From Acidobacteriaceae bacterium (lineage in GTDB: Bacteria; Acidobacteriota; Terriglobia; Terriglobales; Acidobacteriaceae), in the NCBI GenBank assembly GCA_003134815.1, contig PLCO01000009.1, forward strand, positions 251,010 to 315,009: 64,000 nucleotides of DNA, in the 5' to 3' direction. The translations under genes and the position numbers were made by a program. Of the stretch, positions 9,387 through 18,317 are shown piece by piece. Below the pieces are notes generated by a model that was not told the origin of the DNA, made no database searches, and was given only the letters and a program-made list of their open reading frames with translations. How positions within the stretch are numbered: the first letter of the stretch is position 1; every line of letters begins with the position of its first letter.

Positions 9387-9833
9387 GTGTTTCTGATCGA
9401 TACGAACGTGCTGAGTGAACGACGCAAAGGGCTCAGGGCTGACGTGGGAGTAGCGGAGTTCTTTCGCCGCACAATGAACGAAGTTTTTGTGCCGGTGCAG
9501 GTGGCTGGCGAGATTGAAGGCGGCATCGAACGCCTGCGGCACCGTGGCGATCATCCGCAGGCGCAGGTTCTGGAGGAGTGGTTCCGGTCTGTACTCGCTG
9601 AATTTTCAGAACACTTTCTGGCCTTCGATCTGGAATGCGCCAAGGTTTGGGGAACGCTTATTGGTGCAGATGAGCAACACAGTATCGACAAACAGATTGC
9701 TGCGATCGCGATCATTTACGACCTGACAGTAGTCAGTCGAAACACGGCTCATTTTGCAGGAACCGGCGTCCGGATCATGAATCCGTTTCTCGCCGATGCG
9801 CCCCCAGCACAGCCGCCCCAGCACAGCCTATGA
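9387..9833 (+). CDS. PIN-domain ribonuclease toxin (FitB/VapC family)
   Basis: The 148-residue protein has PIN acidic residues in LIDTNVLSE (D5), GEIEGGIERL (E42) and SIDKQIAAIA (D101), and the closing SRNTAHF...GVRIMNPF typical of FitB/VapC. VapC-type toxins are Mg2+-dependent RNases that cut tRNA or rRNA and are silenced by their cognate antitoxin. The start is GTG at 9387, tightly coupled to the antitoxin. The C-terminal extension APPAQPPQHSL comes from a 13-bp tandem duplication, CCCCAGCACAGCC at 9802-9814 and 9816-9828. All catalytic residues are present, so it looks active. Confidence 0.9.
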   Translation: MFLIDTNVLSERRKGLRADVGVAEFFRRTMNEVFVPVQVAGEIEGGIERLRHRGDHPQAQVLEEWFRSVLAEFSEHFLAFDLECAKVWGTLIGADEQHSIDKQIAAIAIIYDLTVVSRNTAHFAGTGVRIMNPFLADAPPAQPPQHSL

Positions 9834-9850
9834 TTTGACCTGAGACGCCC

Positions 9851-10513
9851 ATGAGCCTGTGGATCAAAATCTGTGCCAACACTTCGCTAGAAGACGCGAT
9901 GATTGCCGCTGAAGCCGGCGCGGACGCGGTGGGATTTGTGTTCGCGCCGAGCCCGCGTCGCGTGACGGCGCAGCAAGTTGCGGTGATTGCGCCGCGGCTG
10001 CCGGCGAAGATCGAGAAGATCGGCGTTTTTGTGGATGCGGCGGTAGACGAAATCGTCGCGACGGTGGAAGCTGCCGGCTTGACCGGCGTGCAACTGCACT
10101 CGGAGGTTTCTGCCGAGGCGACGGCGAAACTGCGCGCGCGGTTCGGACCGGGCTTGCGGATTTTGCGCGTGGTGCACTTTGAAGCCGGTGCGCCGGAACG
10201 CGCGACGGCCGCGGCGCAGGATGCGAATGCCGATGCGATCCTGATCGACTCGCGCACGGCGACGGCGATCGGCGGTACCGGAAAGACTTACGACTGGGCC
10301 GCGGCGCGGCGCACAGTGTTTGGTGCGACAAAGGAAATGAAACTGATTGCGGCCGGCGGGCTGACTCCTGAAAATGTGGCCATGGCAATCGCCATGCTGC
10401 GACCGTGGGGCGTGGATGTGGTGAGTGGCGTGGAGGCTGCGCCGGGGCGGAAAGATGCGGCGAAAGTCCGCGCGTTCATTGCCAACGCGCGCGCGGCAAA
10501 ACTGAAGCGCTGA
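9851..10513 (+). CDS. trpF: Phosphoribosylanthranilate isomerase
   Basis: The 220-residue TIM barrel contains [16 protein letters not shown] (about residues 25-40) and a C-terminal phosphate-binding GGLTPENV segment. It performs the Amadori rearrangement of PRA to CdRP, the step before TrpC. The N-terminal motif reads IKICANT; most family members have KICG, so Gly is replaced by Ala next to the catalytic Cys8. ATG at 9851 has no strong ribosome-binding site and lies 17 bp after the toxin stop, so its translation may depend on upstream ribosomes. Confidence 0.94.
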   Translation: MSLWIKICANTSLEDAMIAAEAGADAVGFVFAPSPRRVTAQQVAVIAPRLPAKIEKIGVFVDAAVDEIVATVEAAGLTGVQLHSEVSAEATAKLRARFGPGLRILRVVHFEAGAPERATAAAQDANADAILIDSRTATAIGGTGKTYDWAAARRTVFGATKEMKLIAAGGLTPENVAMAIAMLRPWGVDVVSGVEAAPGRKDAAKVRAFIANARAAKLKR

Positions 10514-10583
10514 ACCGATGATTTGCGTTCCTAGTACACTAAGAGTTCCCCAATCGTCCTGGGAAAGCGGGCAGGAGTTCATC

Positions 10584-11792
10584 ATGGCGTCGATTATTGT
10601 TCCGGCAAATCCGAGCGAGGCACGAGCGGGGCGCTTTGGCGTTTACGGCGGGCGGTACGTGCCGGAGACGCTGGTGGCGGCGCTGGATGAACTAGAGCAT
10701 GCATATGACGAAGCGAAGATGGATGCGGCTTTTCAGGCGGAGCTGGCTGATTTGCTCAAGGATTATGCCGGGCGGCCCACGCCGCTTTATTTCGCCAAGC
10801 GGCTGACGGAGCAACTGGGCGGGGCGAAGATTTATTTGAAGCGCGAAGACCTGCTGCACACCGGCGCGCACAAGATCAACAACGCACTGGGACAAGGGCT
10901 GCTGGCGAAGCGGATGGGCAAGAAGCGCGTGATTGCCGAGACCGGTGCGGGCCAGCACGGCGTGGCCACAGCCTCGGCATGCGCGCTGTTTGGCCTTGAA
11001 TGCGTGGTCTACATGGGCGACGTGGACATGGAGCGCCAGGAGCTGAACGTGAAGCGCATGCGCCTGCTGGGCACGGAGGTGCGCGGGGTTTCGTCGGGCT
11101 CGAAGACGCTGAAGGACGCGATCAGCGAAGCGATGCGCGACTGGGTTACGAATGTGCGGACAACTTACTATTTGCTGGGTTCGGCGCTGGGGGCGCACCC
11201 GTATCCGACGATGGTGCGCGATTTTCATCGCGTGATCAGCAAAGAGCTGAAGCAGCAGATTCTCGAAAAAGAAGGCCGACTGCCGACTGCGATTATCGCG
11301 TGCGTTGGCGGGGGGTCAAACGCGATTGGCGCGTTCTACGAATTCATTCCTGATCGTCAAGTCCGGCTGATCGGCGTGGAGGCCGGCGGGCGCGGGCCCG
11401 CGCTGGGCGAGCACGCGGCGCGGTTCAAAGGCGGAGCGCCTGGCGTGCTGCAGGGGACGTATTCCTACGTGCTGCAGGATGACGATGGGCAGATTGCGCT
11501 GACGCACTCGGTTTCGGCGGGGCTGGATTATGCGTCGATTGGGCCGGAGCACGCGGCGCTGCACGACTCGGGCCGCGCGGAGTACGTTTCGTGCGATGAT
11601 GCGACGGCGCTCGATGCGGTGGTGAGGCTGGCGCGGACGGAAGGAATTCTTCCGGCGATCGAGAGCGCGCACGCCGTGGCCGAGGCCATTCGTATCGCCC
11701 CTGCGCTGCCCGCGAGTGACATACTGGTGGTGAACCTCTCTGGACGCGGCGACAAGGATATGGGCATACTGGCCCGCGAGTTGAAACTCTAG
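10584..11792 (+). CDS. trpB: Tryptophan synthase beta chain
   Basis: The 402-residue PLP enzyme begins with the conserved [15 protein letters not shown] (residues 16-30) and has the PLP lysine in [13 protein letters not shown] (K97) and the phosphate-binding GGGSNAIG loop. It condenses indole with serine. ATG at 10584 follows GCAGGAG; an in-frame ATG at 10518 would add 22 unconserved residues. The sequence is the TrpB1 type that partners with the adjacent TrpA. Confidence 0.97.
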   Translation: MASIIVPANPSEARAGRFGVYGGRYVPETLVAALDELEHAYDEAKMDAAFQAELADLLKDYAGRPTPLYFAKRLTEQLGGAKIYLKREDLLHTGAHKINNALGQGLLAKRMGKKRVIAETGAGQHGVATASACALFGLECVVYMGDVDMERQELNVKRMRLLGTEVRGVSSGSKTLKDAISEAMRDWVTNVRTTYYLLGSALGAHPYPTMVRDFHRVISKELKQQILEKEGRLPTAIIACVGGGSNAIGAFYEFIPDRQVRLIGVEAGGRGPALGEHAARFKGGAPGVLQGTYSYVLQDDDGQIALTHSVSAGLDYASIGPEHAALHDSGRAEYVSCDDATALDAVVRLARTEGILPAIESAHAVAEAIRIAPALPASDILVVNLSGRGDKDMGILARELKL

Positions 11793-11812
11793 ACGGTGCA
11801 CACGTTCATCAG

Positions 11813-11865
11813 GGGCTAAAGCCCGGTTGATTTTGATTCGATTGCGGCACGACTAAAGTCGTGCC
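11813..11865. repeat. Pair of REP-like perfect palindromes between trpB and trpA
   Basis: GGGCTAAAGCCC (11813-11824) and GGCACGACTAAAGTCGTGCC (11846-11865) are perfect inverted repeats sharing the centre CTAAAG. They lie in the 132-bp trpB-trpA gap. Hairpins of this kind recur between genes in some acidobacterial genomes, as I recall. They may form mRNA hairpins that stabilise or separate trpB and trpA messages. No U-tract follows, so they are not typical terminators. Confidence 0.6.
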
Positions 11866-11924
11866 CTGACACTTCGTGCCCCGCTTGATTGATGGGGTTG
11901 TTAAGAGAAGCTGGAAGACTTCCG

Positions 11925-12707
11925 ATGCCGATTCGTTTCGATCACAAGCCGGGCCTGGTTGTTTATCTGACGGCCGGCGATCCCAGCCTGGACGCGACAT
12001 GCGAGATTGCAGTGGCGGCGATTGATGCCGGCGCGGACGTGATCGAGCTGGGCGTTCCCTTCAGCGATCCGCTGGGCGACGGGCCGATTATTCAGCGCGC
12101 CAGCGAGCGGGCGCTGGCGCGGGGAACACGGCTGCGCGATGTGCTGGCACTGGCGCGCGAGATTCGCGCTGCGCGTCCCGCCGCCGGACTGGTGATCTTC
12201 AGCTATCTGAATCCGATGCTGCGCTACGGGCTGCGCAAATTTACCGACGATGCCGCGGCGGCCGGCGCGGACGGCGTGCTGGCCATCGATTTGATCGTGG
12301 AAGAGGCAGCCGAATATTTGGCGGAGATGAGCCGCGTGAATCTTGCGCCGATTTTTCTGGCCGCACCGACGAGTTCCGATGCGCGACTTGAGGCGATCGC
12401 CAAATACTCGAAGGGTTTTGTATACGCCATTTCGCGCGTGGGAATCACCGGCACGCAGAAGAGCATTACCGCCGATGCCAAGGCGCTGGTTGAGCGCATC
12501 CGTCGATACACGCGATTGCCGGTGGCTGTGGGTTTCGGCATCAGCAATGCGGAGCATGTGGCCCAGGTGGCGGAGTTCGCGGATGCCGCGGTGATTGGAA
12601 GCGCGATCGTCGAGTTGGTTGAAAACTCGACAGCGGCGACAGCGCCGGGGGCCGTGGCGCGATTTATCAAGGGCCTTCGCTTGCGTGACGCGGCGCTGGC
12701 CCGGTGA
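11925..12707 (+). CDS. trpA: Tryptophan synthase alpha chain
   Basis: The 260-residue TIM barrel has ELGVPFSDPLGDGPIIQ (about residues 41-57), which includes the catalytic Glu41 and Asp52 (equivalent to E. coli Glu49 and Asp60), and a C-terminal VGFGISNAEHV phosphate loop. It cleaves indole-3-glycerol phosphate and channels indole to TrpB. I chose ATG at 11925 because GGAAG lies 7 bp upstream; in-frame ATG at 11892 is an alternative that would add 11 residues. Confidence 0.95.
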   Translation: MPIRFDHKPGLVVYLTAGDPSLDATCEIAVAAIDAGADVIELGVPFSDPLGDGPIIQRASERALARGTRLRDVLALAREIRAARPAAGLVIFSYLNPMLRYGLRKFTDDAAAAGADGVLAIDLIVEEAAEYLAEMSRVNLAPIFLAAPTSSDARLEAIAKYSKGFVYAISRVGITGTQKSITADAKALVERIRRYTRLPVAVGFGISNAEHVAQVAEFADAAVIGSAIVELVENSTAATAPGAVARFIKGLRLRDAALAR

Positions 12708-12714
12708 GAAAAAC

Positions 12715-12824
12715 AGCTTTCAGCTTTTAGCTACCAGCCTCTAACTTTTTAGTGGCGGGCTGAGCAGTGTAACCTCGAATCGGCAAGAATGGGCTAGAAG
12801 CTAGAGGCTAGAAGCTAGAGGTTG
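12715..12824. repeat. Degenerate short-period repeats between trpA and chorismate mutase
   Basis: Two blocks flank a short unique stretch. The first is built from CAGCTTTCAGCTTTTAGCTA-like units; the second from GCTAGAAGCTAGAGGCTAGA-like units with a period near 7-8 bp. The second block ends 4 bp before the GTG start and supplies purine-rich sequence where a ribosome-binding site would lie. Confidence 0.6.
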
Positions 12825-12828
12825 ATTT

Positions 12829-13185
12829 GTGACGATTGAAGAATTGCGAATCCGAATCGATGCGCTGGACCGCCAGCTCGTGGAGCTGCTGAGCGAGCGG
12901 GCGCGCGCGGCGCAGACGATCGGCAATTTGAAGGCCGCGACTTCGCTGCCGGTGTATGAGCCGGAGCGCGAGAAGATCATTTACGCCAATGTTCGCGCGG
13001 CAAATAAAGGCCCCCTGCCGGACATCGAGCTGACGCATATCTACGAACGCATTATCGACGTGATGCGGGCGTTGCAGCGGAACGAACTGGCCAGCCAACG
13101 AACTGCCCAGGCTGCCCAAGCAGAGAGCGAGCGTTCAGGCGTGGCTGCGGGTGCACAGACGCCCGAGACAGGGAACGAACAATGA
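12829..13185 (+). CDS. Chorismate mutase, AroQ class (monofunctional)
   Basis: The 118-residue helical protein contains IEELRIRIDALDRQLVELL (residues 3-21) and YEPEREKIIY, with the Arg and Lys/Glu pattern of AroQ mutases (R in the first helix, the xxPxRE motif after the second). It converts chorismate to prephenate. The final 35 residues (Ala/Gln/Glu-rich) look disordered. GTG start at 12829; stop overlaps the DAHP synthase ATG by the 4-base ATGA. Placement between trpA and DAHP synthase/TyrA indicates a combined aromatic amino-acid operon. Confidence 0.9.
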   Translation: MTIEELRIRIDALDRQLVELLSERARAAQTIGNLKAATSLPVYEPEREKIIYANVRAANKGPLPDIELTHIYERIIDVMRALQRNELASQRTAQAAQAESERSGVAAGAQTPETGNEQ

Positions 13186-14198
13186 TTGTCGCAATGCAGG
13201 AGAAGGCCACCGAAGAACAAGTGAATGCCGTGATCAACGCCATGGAAGAGGCGGGCGTGAACGTGCATCGGACGACGGGAGAGTTCCAGACGATTCTGGC
13301 GGGAGTGGGCCCAACGGCCGGACTCGATTTGACTAAGTTCGAAATGCTGCCGGGTGTGCTGCGCGTGCACCGGATCAGCGCGCCGTACAAACTGGCGGGA
13401 CGCGCGTTCCGGCCCGAGGGCACGGTGGTGGAGTTTGCGAACGGCGCGAAGATCGGCGCGGAAAAAGTCGCGGTGATTGCCGGACCGTGCGCGATTGAGA
13501 GCCGCGGGCAGATCTTCACCATCGCAAAATGCGTGAAGGCTGCCGGCGCGGGCTTTCTGCGTGGAGGAGCGTTCAAGCCGCGCAGCTCGCCTTACTCGTT
13601 TCAGGGGCTGGGGATTCCGGGCCTGGAATTTATGCGCGAAGCAGCCGAGGTTAATGGGCTGCTGGTGGTGAGTGAGGTGATGGAGATTGCGCAGATTGAG
13701 CCGATGCTGCCGCTGGTGGACTGCTTTCAGGTAGGCGCGCGCAACATGCAGAATTTCAATTTGCTGCGCGAACTGGGGCAGGTGCGGAAGCCGATCCTGC
13801 TGAAGCGCGGCATTGCGGCGACGGTGGAGGAGCTGCTGCTTTCAAGCGAGTACATTCTCGCGGGCGGCAACTACGATGTGATCCTGTGCGAACGCGGCAT
13901 AAGGACGTACGAGACGGCGACACGCAACACGATGGACATTTCGGCGATTCCGGTGGTGAAGAAGCTGTCGCATCTGCCGGTGGTTGCGGACCCATCGCAC
14001 GGCACCGGACGGCGCGACATGGTTCCGGCGATGGCGAAAGCAGCCGTAGCCGCTGGCGCCGATGCTGTGCTCATCGAGATCCATCCTAATGCCGACAAGG
14101 CGGTTTCAGACGCGGTGCAGACGCTCTACCTCGACCAGTTCGAAAAGCTGGTTGCGGAGTTGCGAGTGATTGCCCAGGCCGTTGGGCGGACGTTGTAA
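13182..14198 (+). CDS. aroF: 3-deoxy-7-phosphoheptulonate (DAHP) synthase, type I-beta
   Basis: The 338-residue protein has an N-terminal ferredoxin/ACT-like regulatory region (about residues 1-70) and a KDPS-like barrel with AGPCAIESRGQI (about residues 103-114), GGAFKPRSSPYSFQG, and C-terminal PVVADPSHGTGRRDMV. It condenses PEP with erythrose-4-phosphate, the first shikimate-pathway step. The N-terminal domain provides feedback control in this class. It is translationally coupled to the upstream chorismate mutase; in related bacteria these two can be fused or form a complex. Confidence 0.95.
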   Translation: MIVAMQEKATEEQVNAVINAMEEAGVNVHRTTGEFQTILAGVGPTAGLDLTKFEMLPGVLRVHRISAPYKLAGRAFRPEGTVVEFANGAKIGAEKVAVIAGPCAIESRGQIFTIAKCVKAAGAGFLRGGAFKPRSSPYSFQGLGIPGLEFMREAAEVNGLLVVSEVMEIAQIEPMLPLVDCFQVGARNMQNFNLLRELGQVRKPILLKRGIAATVEELLLSSEYILAGGNYDVILCERGIRTYETATRNTMDISAIPVVKKLSHLPVVADPSHGTGRRDMVPAMAKAAVAAGADAVLIEIHPNADKAVSDAVQTLYLDQFEKLVAELRVIAQAVGRTL

Positions 14199-14222
14199 GC
14201 TAACCGAGCAAAGAGGCTCCGC

Positions 14223-15083
14223 ATGATCGAGCGCATCTCCATTCTGGGCACGGGATTGCTGGGCACGTCAGTTGGATTGGCGCTGCGCGGCGCGGGATTT
14301 CGCGGCTCGATCACGGGCTGGAATCGGAGCGTAGAGCAGGGAGAGCTTGCCAAAAAAATGGGCGCGGTGGATTCGCTTGCCGGCGATGCGACAGAAGCTG
14401 CGCGGGCGAGCCAGGTGACGGTGCTAGCCGTTCCGATTTTCGCCACGCTCGATTGGATGGAGAAGCTTGCCCCGGTGCTCGGGCCCGAGCAACTCGTCAC
14501 GGACGTGGGCAGCACGAAGCGAGTGATTTCAGAGACGGCCGCGCGGCTCTATAACACTCCGGAGCGAGCGGCATTTCTACCCGGACATCCGATGGCGGGC
14601 AAGGAGCGCGGCGGCGCGGCGCTGGGTGACGCGAACCTTTTTCGCGGGGCGGTGTGGCTGTTCACGGACGATGCAGCGGCGAAGCGCTCGGCGAAATCGG
14701 CGGAGCTGGTGAAGAGCTGGCGCGAGTTAGTCGCTGCGATGGGCGCAAAGACGCTCGACCTTGACCCGGTGCGGCACGACGAACTTGTTGCGTGGGTGAG
14801 CCACCTGCCGCAGTTCACGGCGACGGCTTTGAGCGCGCTGCTGGAAGAGGAAGTGGGCGACGCGCCGGAGCTGAAGGATGTGGGCGGCCGCGCGCTGCGG
14901 GAGATGACGCGCCTGGGCGCGAGCCCCTACTCGATGTGGCGCGACATTGCGCATACGAATACTGAGTCGGTGGAGCGGGCGTTGCTCGCGCTCGAGCAGC
15001 ATCTGGCCCAGATCCGCGAGAACCTGCGCACACCCGAGTTGCGTGATGAATTCGAACGGGCCAACAAGTTCCGGCGGGAGTAG
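14223..15083 (+). CDS. tyrA: Prephenate dehydrogenase
   Basis: The 286-residue NAD(P)-dependent enzyme starts with a Rossmann motif, ILGTGLLGTSVGLAL (about residues 5-19), then TDVGSTKR and the GHPMAGKERGG motif (about residues 119-129) of the TyrA family. It oxidatively decarboxylates prephenate toward tyrosine. No ACT or chorismate mutase domain is fused. ATG at 14223 follows AGAGG. It ends the aromatic operon; 188 bp follow before the next gene. Confidence 0.94.
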   Translation: MIERISILGTGLLGTSVGLALRGAGFRGSITGWNRSVEQGELAKKMGAVDSLAGDATEAARASQVTVLAVPIFATLDWMEKLAPVLGPEQLVTDVGSTKRVISETAARLYNTPERAAFLPGHPMAGKERGGAALGDANLFRGAVWLFTDDAAAKRSAKSAELVKSWRELVAAMGAKTLDLDPVRHDELVAWVSHLPQFTATALSALLEEEVGDAPELKDVGGRALREMTRLGASPYSMWRDIAHTNTESVERALLALEQHLAQIRENLRTPELRDEFERANKFRRE

Positions 15084-15271
15084 CTCAGAGCACGCGAAAG
15101 CGACGGGCGGCCCAGGGCCAACAGCCGAGAACGAGCAGCGCAGCCTTAATCGACCGAAAGACGAATAGATAAGTCACGACGAATGAGCCGGTTCACTCCA
15201 GCTCACCCTTTCTCTACCCCATTCGTTCCATAGGCGCATCTACTCTTTTGCCGATACACTCGCACAGGATC

Positions 15272-18247
15272 ATGATGACGCACGGGTATGACCGGATTTG
15301 GCGCGTGGTCAAGCTGGCGTTGATCTGTGCAGGCCTAGCGGCCGCGATGCCCGCAGGTGCGCTCGATCCTCAGAAGGCCATCACCCAATACATTCAGACG
15401 GTGTGGACCACGGATGCGGGGCTTCCGCAAACGTCGATTTACACCGTTGCGCAGACCAGCGACGGTTATTTGTGGGTTGGAACCGAATCGGGGCTGGCGC
15501 GGTTCGATGGCATCAGTTTCAAGGTCTATAACCGGCGCAATACCAAGGCCCTGCCCACCGATTACATTGCTCGATTGCTGGGCGCGCGCGATGGAAGCCT
15601 GTGGATCGCCACCGACAGCGGACTTGTTCACGAGAAAAACGGAGTCTGGACGACGTACACGGTCCGCGACGGCCTCTCAAGCAACGACATTCACGCACTG
15701 TTTGAAGGCAGCGATGGAAGCCTTTGGTTGGGTACCGCGCGGGGGCTTGACCGGCTGCAGAACGGCAACATTCAGGTCTATGGGAGCCGCGACGGGCTGC
15801 CCGGGACGACGGTGACCGACCTGAAGGCCGATTCCGCGGGAATCTTGTGGATTGCGACGGACGCCGGACTGGGGCGATTTGACGGTAGGCGCTTTACCGC
15901 GTACACGGCGCTCGGTGGCATGACCAACAACGTTCTTTCGGCGCTGACTATCGCTCCCGACGGCTCAGTGTGGATGGCGGCAGCGCACGGGCAACTCGCC
16001 CGGCTCGTGCAGGGACAAGTGGAGAACGAGTCGAGGACCGTGATCAGCGACTCCACAAACGGGGACGACATCAACGCGCTACTCTTCGACCACGATGGCA
16101 ATCTCTGGATCGGATTCGAGAGCCGCGGGCTGGCGCGCCTGCATAATGGCGCCTTGAGCCTCTACGGAGCGACAAACGGCTTGCCCGGCCAGACGGTCGA
16201 GTCGTTCTTTGAAGACAGCGAGCACAACCTGTGGGTAGGGTTGTTCGACAGCGGCCTGGTGCAACTGCGCGACGGAAAGTTTACGACCTTCGGAAAAGCG
16301 GAGGGCCTCTCGTCGAATATCGGGTGGTGCGGGCTACAGGCGAAGGACGGAAGCATCTGGATGGCGACGAGCACGGGCGGATTGGACCGGATTTTGCCGG
16401 ATGGCGCCGTCCGCAGCTACACAAACGGTGAGCGGAATTCGAGCGAGACCATCCATTCGATGATTGAGACGCGGGATGGAGCGATCTGGCTGGGGCAGCG
16501 GCACGGCGTACTGACGCGTTTCCTGAACGGGCGATTCGAGACCTTCAAAGACGAGCGCTCGAACAAGAACGCCATCAATTCGATACTTGAGGACCACGAC
16601 GGCAGCTTGATTGTGGGCACGTATGGCTCAGGCGTGGCGCGATTCAAGAATGGGCAGTTCGAAGTGATTCGAGCGACGGGCGAGGTTCCAGCGATGGCGG
16701 AGGCCGCCGATGGAACTTTGTGGCTGGGCACAGACGGCGAAGGCGTAATCCGGATCAAGGATGGAATTGAAACCAACTTTACCAAGGCGAAAGGGCTGCT
16801 CAGCGATCACATTCTGGCGCTCGACATGGACGCTCAGGGAGAGCTCTGGATCGGTTCGTCGTCGGGCGGACTAAACCGGATCCAGGATGGGAAAATCACT
16901 TCCTACACACCGGATCAGGGGCTGTTCGATTCAACGGTGGGAAACATTCTCGAGGACAATCTCGGTAATCTCTGGTTGGGGTCAGACAATGGCGTCTTCC
17001 GCATCGCAAAGAGTGAGCTGAACGACTTTGCCAACCGGCGCATCTCCTCGATTCACGGCGTCGTGTACGGCACCACGGACGGGTTGCGGTCGCGTGAAAC
17101 CATGCAGGGCGGCACGGGGACCGCATCGAAGGGACCGGACGGCAGACTTTGGTTCTCGACGATGCGCGGCCTGTCGGTAGTCGATCCGGCTCACGCCGTG
17201 GACAGCGATCAAGGGTTGCACGTACTGATTGAAGAGGTGTTGATTAACGGCAAGATCGCCGAATCAGCCTCGGCGGTCCGCGTGGGTCCGCGGGCGAGCC
17301 GGCTGGAGATCCAATTCACCGCACCAAGCTTTGATGCGCCGGGACAGATCCAGTTCCGCTCGATGCTGGAAGGCTTCGACGACCACTGGAGCACGGCGTC
17401 GGTGCGCCGATCCGCCGACTACACCAACCTGCCGGCGGGCCGTTATCGCTTTCTCATAGAGGCCAGCCGGAACGGCAACGAATGGAGTGCCGCTGCCGAG
17501 CCGTTGAGCCTTACCGTTGTGCCGCCGTGGTACAGAAGCGTTCTTGCTTATCTCATCTACGTTCTTGCCGCGATCATTCTCGCCTGGCTGGTTGTGGAGA
17601 TGCGCACGCGCAATCTGAAGCGGCGGCGCGACGAGCTGGAGCGCCTGGTGGTGGAGAGAACTGCGCAACTGGAGATCGAGAAACAGGGGCTGATGAGAGC
17701 GCGCGAGGCCCTGCAATTCCAGGCGGCGCACGATTCGCTCACCGGACTGTGGAGCCGAGGCGCGATTCTCGAACAATTGGCCCGCGAATTGGAGCGCGCC
17801 ACGCGGCAGCGCACGGTACTCAGCGTAATCGTAGGTGACCTGGATCATTTCAAGGCCGTCAACGACACCCACGGCCATCTTTGCGGCGACTTCGTGCTGC
17901 GCGAATCGGCCCTTCGCCTGGTGGGATTGATGCGTGGATACGATGCGGTAGGCAGGTATGGCGGCGAAGAATTTCTCATCGTGTTGCCGGGTTACGATGC
18001 GGCAGAGAACCCGGCGCGCACCAAAGACCTTGTGGACGTGCTGGCCGCGCGGCCCTTCGATTGCAATGGATCGGAGATCAACGTGACTTGCAGCTTTGGC
18101 GTGACGATTACGCGGCCATGGATCGATCGGACGACGATCGACGATTTGATTCGCCGCGCCGACAAAGCTCTTTACGCGGCAAAGCGGAATGGCCGCAACC
18201 GCGTGGAATTGGATCCGACGTATACGCCGGAGAAGGCCAAGCGCTGA
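15272..18247 (+). CDS. Secreted beta-propeller sensor fused to a GGDEF diguanylate cyclase
   Basis: The roughly 991-residue protein has an N-terminal signal/anchor, then many repeats of the form DGxLWIGTxxGLxRF (two-component regulator propellers, about residues 35-650), a Y_Y_Y-like Ig domain (about residues 675-750, ending TNLPAGRYRFLIEA), one membrane helix (about residues 762-782), a short coiled coil, and a GGDEF domain. The active site is GGEEF, so cyclic-di-GMP synthesis is likely. RGYD lies five residues upstream and fits the RxxD inhibitory I-site. ATG at 15272 has AGGA nearby; an in-frame TTG at 15248 is possible. This is a periplasmic-sensing, cytoplasmic-output architecture with GGDEF instead of histidine kinase. 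No partner is evident. Confidence 0.9.
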   Translation: MMTHGYDRIWRVVKLALICAGLAAAMPAGALDPQKAITQYIQTVWTTDAGLPQTSIYTVAQTSDGYLWVGTESGLARFDGISFKVYNRRNTKALPTDYIARLLGARDGSLWIATDSGLVHEKNGVWTTYTVRDGLSSNDIHALFEGSDGSLWLGTARGLDRLQNGNIQVYGSRDGLPGTTVTDLKADSAGILWIATDAGLGRFDGRRFTAYTALGGMTNNVLSALTIAPDGSVWMAAAHGQLARLVQGQVENESRTVISDSTNGDDINALLFDHDGNLWIGFESRGLARLHNGALSLYGATNGLPGQTVESFFEDSEHNLWVGLFDSGLVQLRDGKFTTFGKAEGLSSNIGWCGLQAKDGSIWMATSTGGLDRILPDGAVRSYTNGERNSSETIHSMIETRDGAIWLGQRHGVLTRFLNGRFETFKDERSNKNAINSILEDHDGSLIVGTYGSGVARFKNGQFEVIRATGEVPAMAEAADGTLWLGTDGEGVIRIKDGIETNFTKAKGLLSDHILALDMDAQGELWIGSSSGGLNRIQDGKITSYTPDQGLFDSTVGNILEDNLGNLWLGSDNGVFRIAKSELNDFANRRISSIHGVVYGTTDGLRSRETMQGGTGTASKGPDGRLWFSTMRGLSVVDPAHAVDSDQGLHVLIEEVLINGKIAESASAVRVGPRASRLEIQFTAPSFDAPGQIQFRSMLEGFDDHWSTASVRRSADYTNLPAGRYRFLIEASRNGNEWSAAAEPLSLTVVPPWYRSVLAYLIYVLAAIILAWLVVEMRTRNLKRRRDELERLVVERTAQLEIEKQGLMRAREALQFQAAHDSLTGLWSRGAILEQLARELERATRQRTVLSVIVGDLDHFKAVNDTHGHLCGDFVLRESALRLVGLMRGYDAVGRYGGEEFLIVLPGYDAAENPARTKDLVDVLAARPFDCNGSEINVTCSFGVTITRPWIDRTTIDDLIRRADKALYAAKRNGRNRVELDPTYTPEKAKR

Positions 18248-18317
18248 GGGGCGGATTAAAGGATTCAAATCGGGACTGCGAGAACAGTTGGTCGATCCGC
18301 GCTGACTGAAATTCAAT

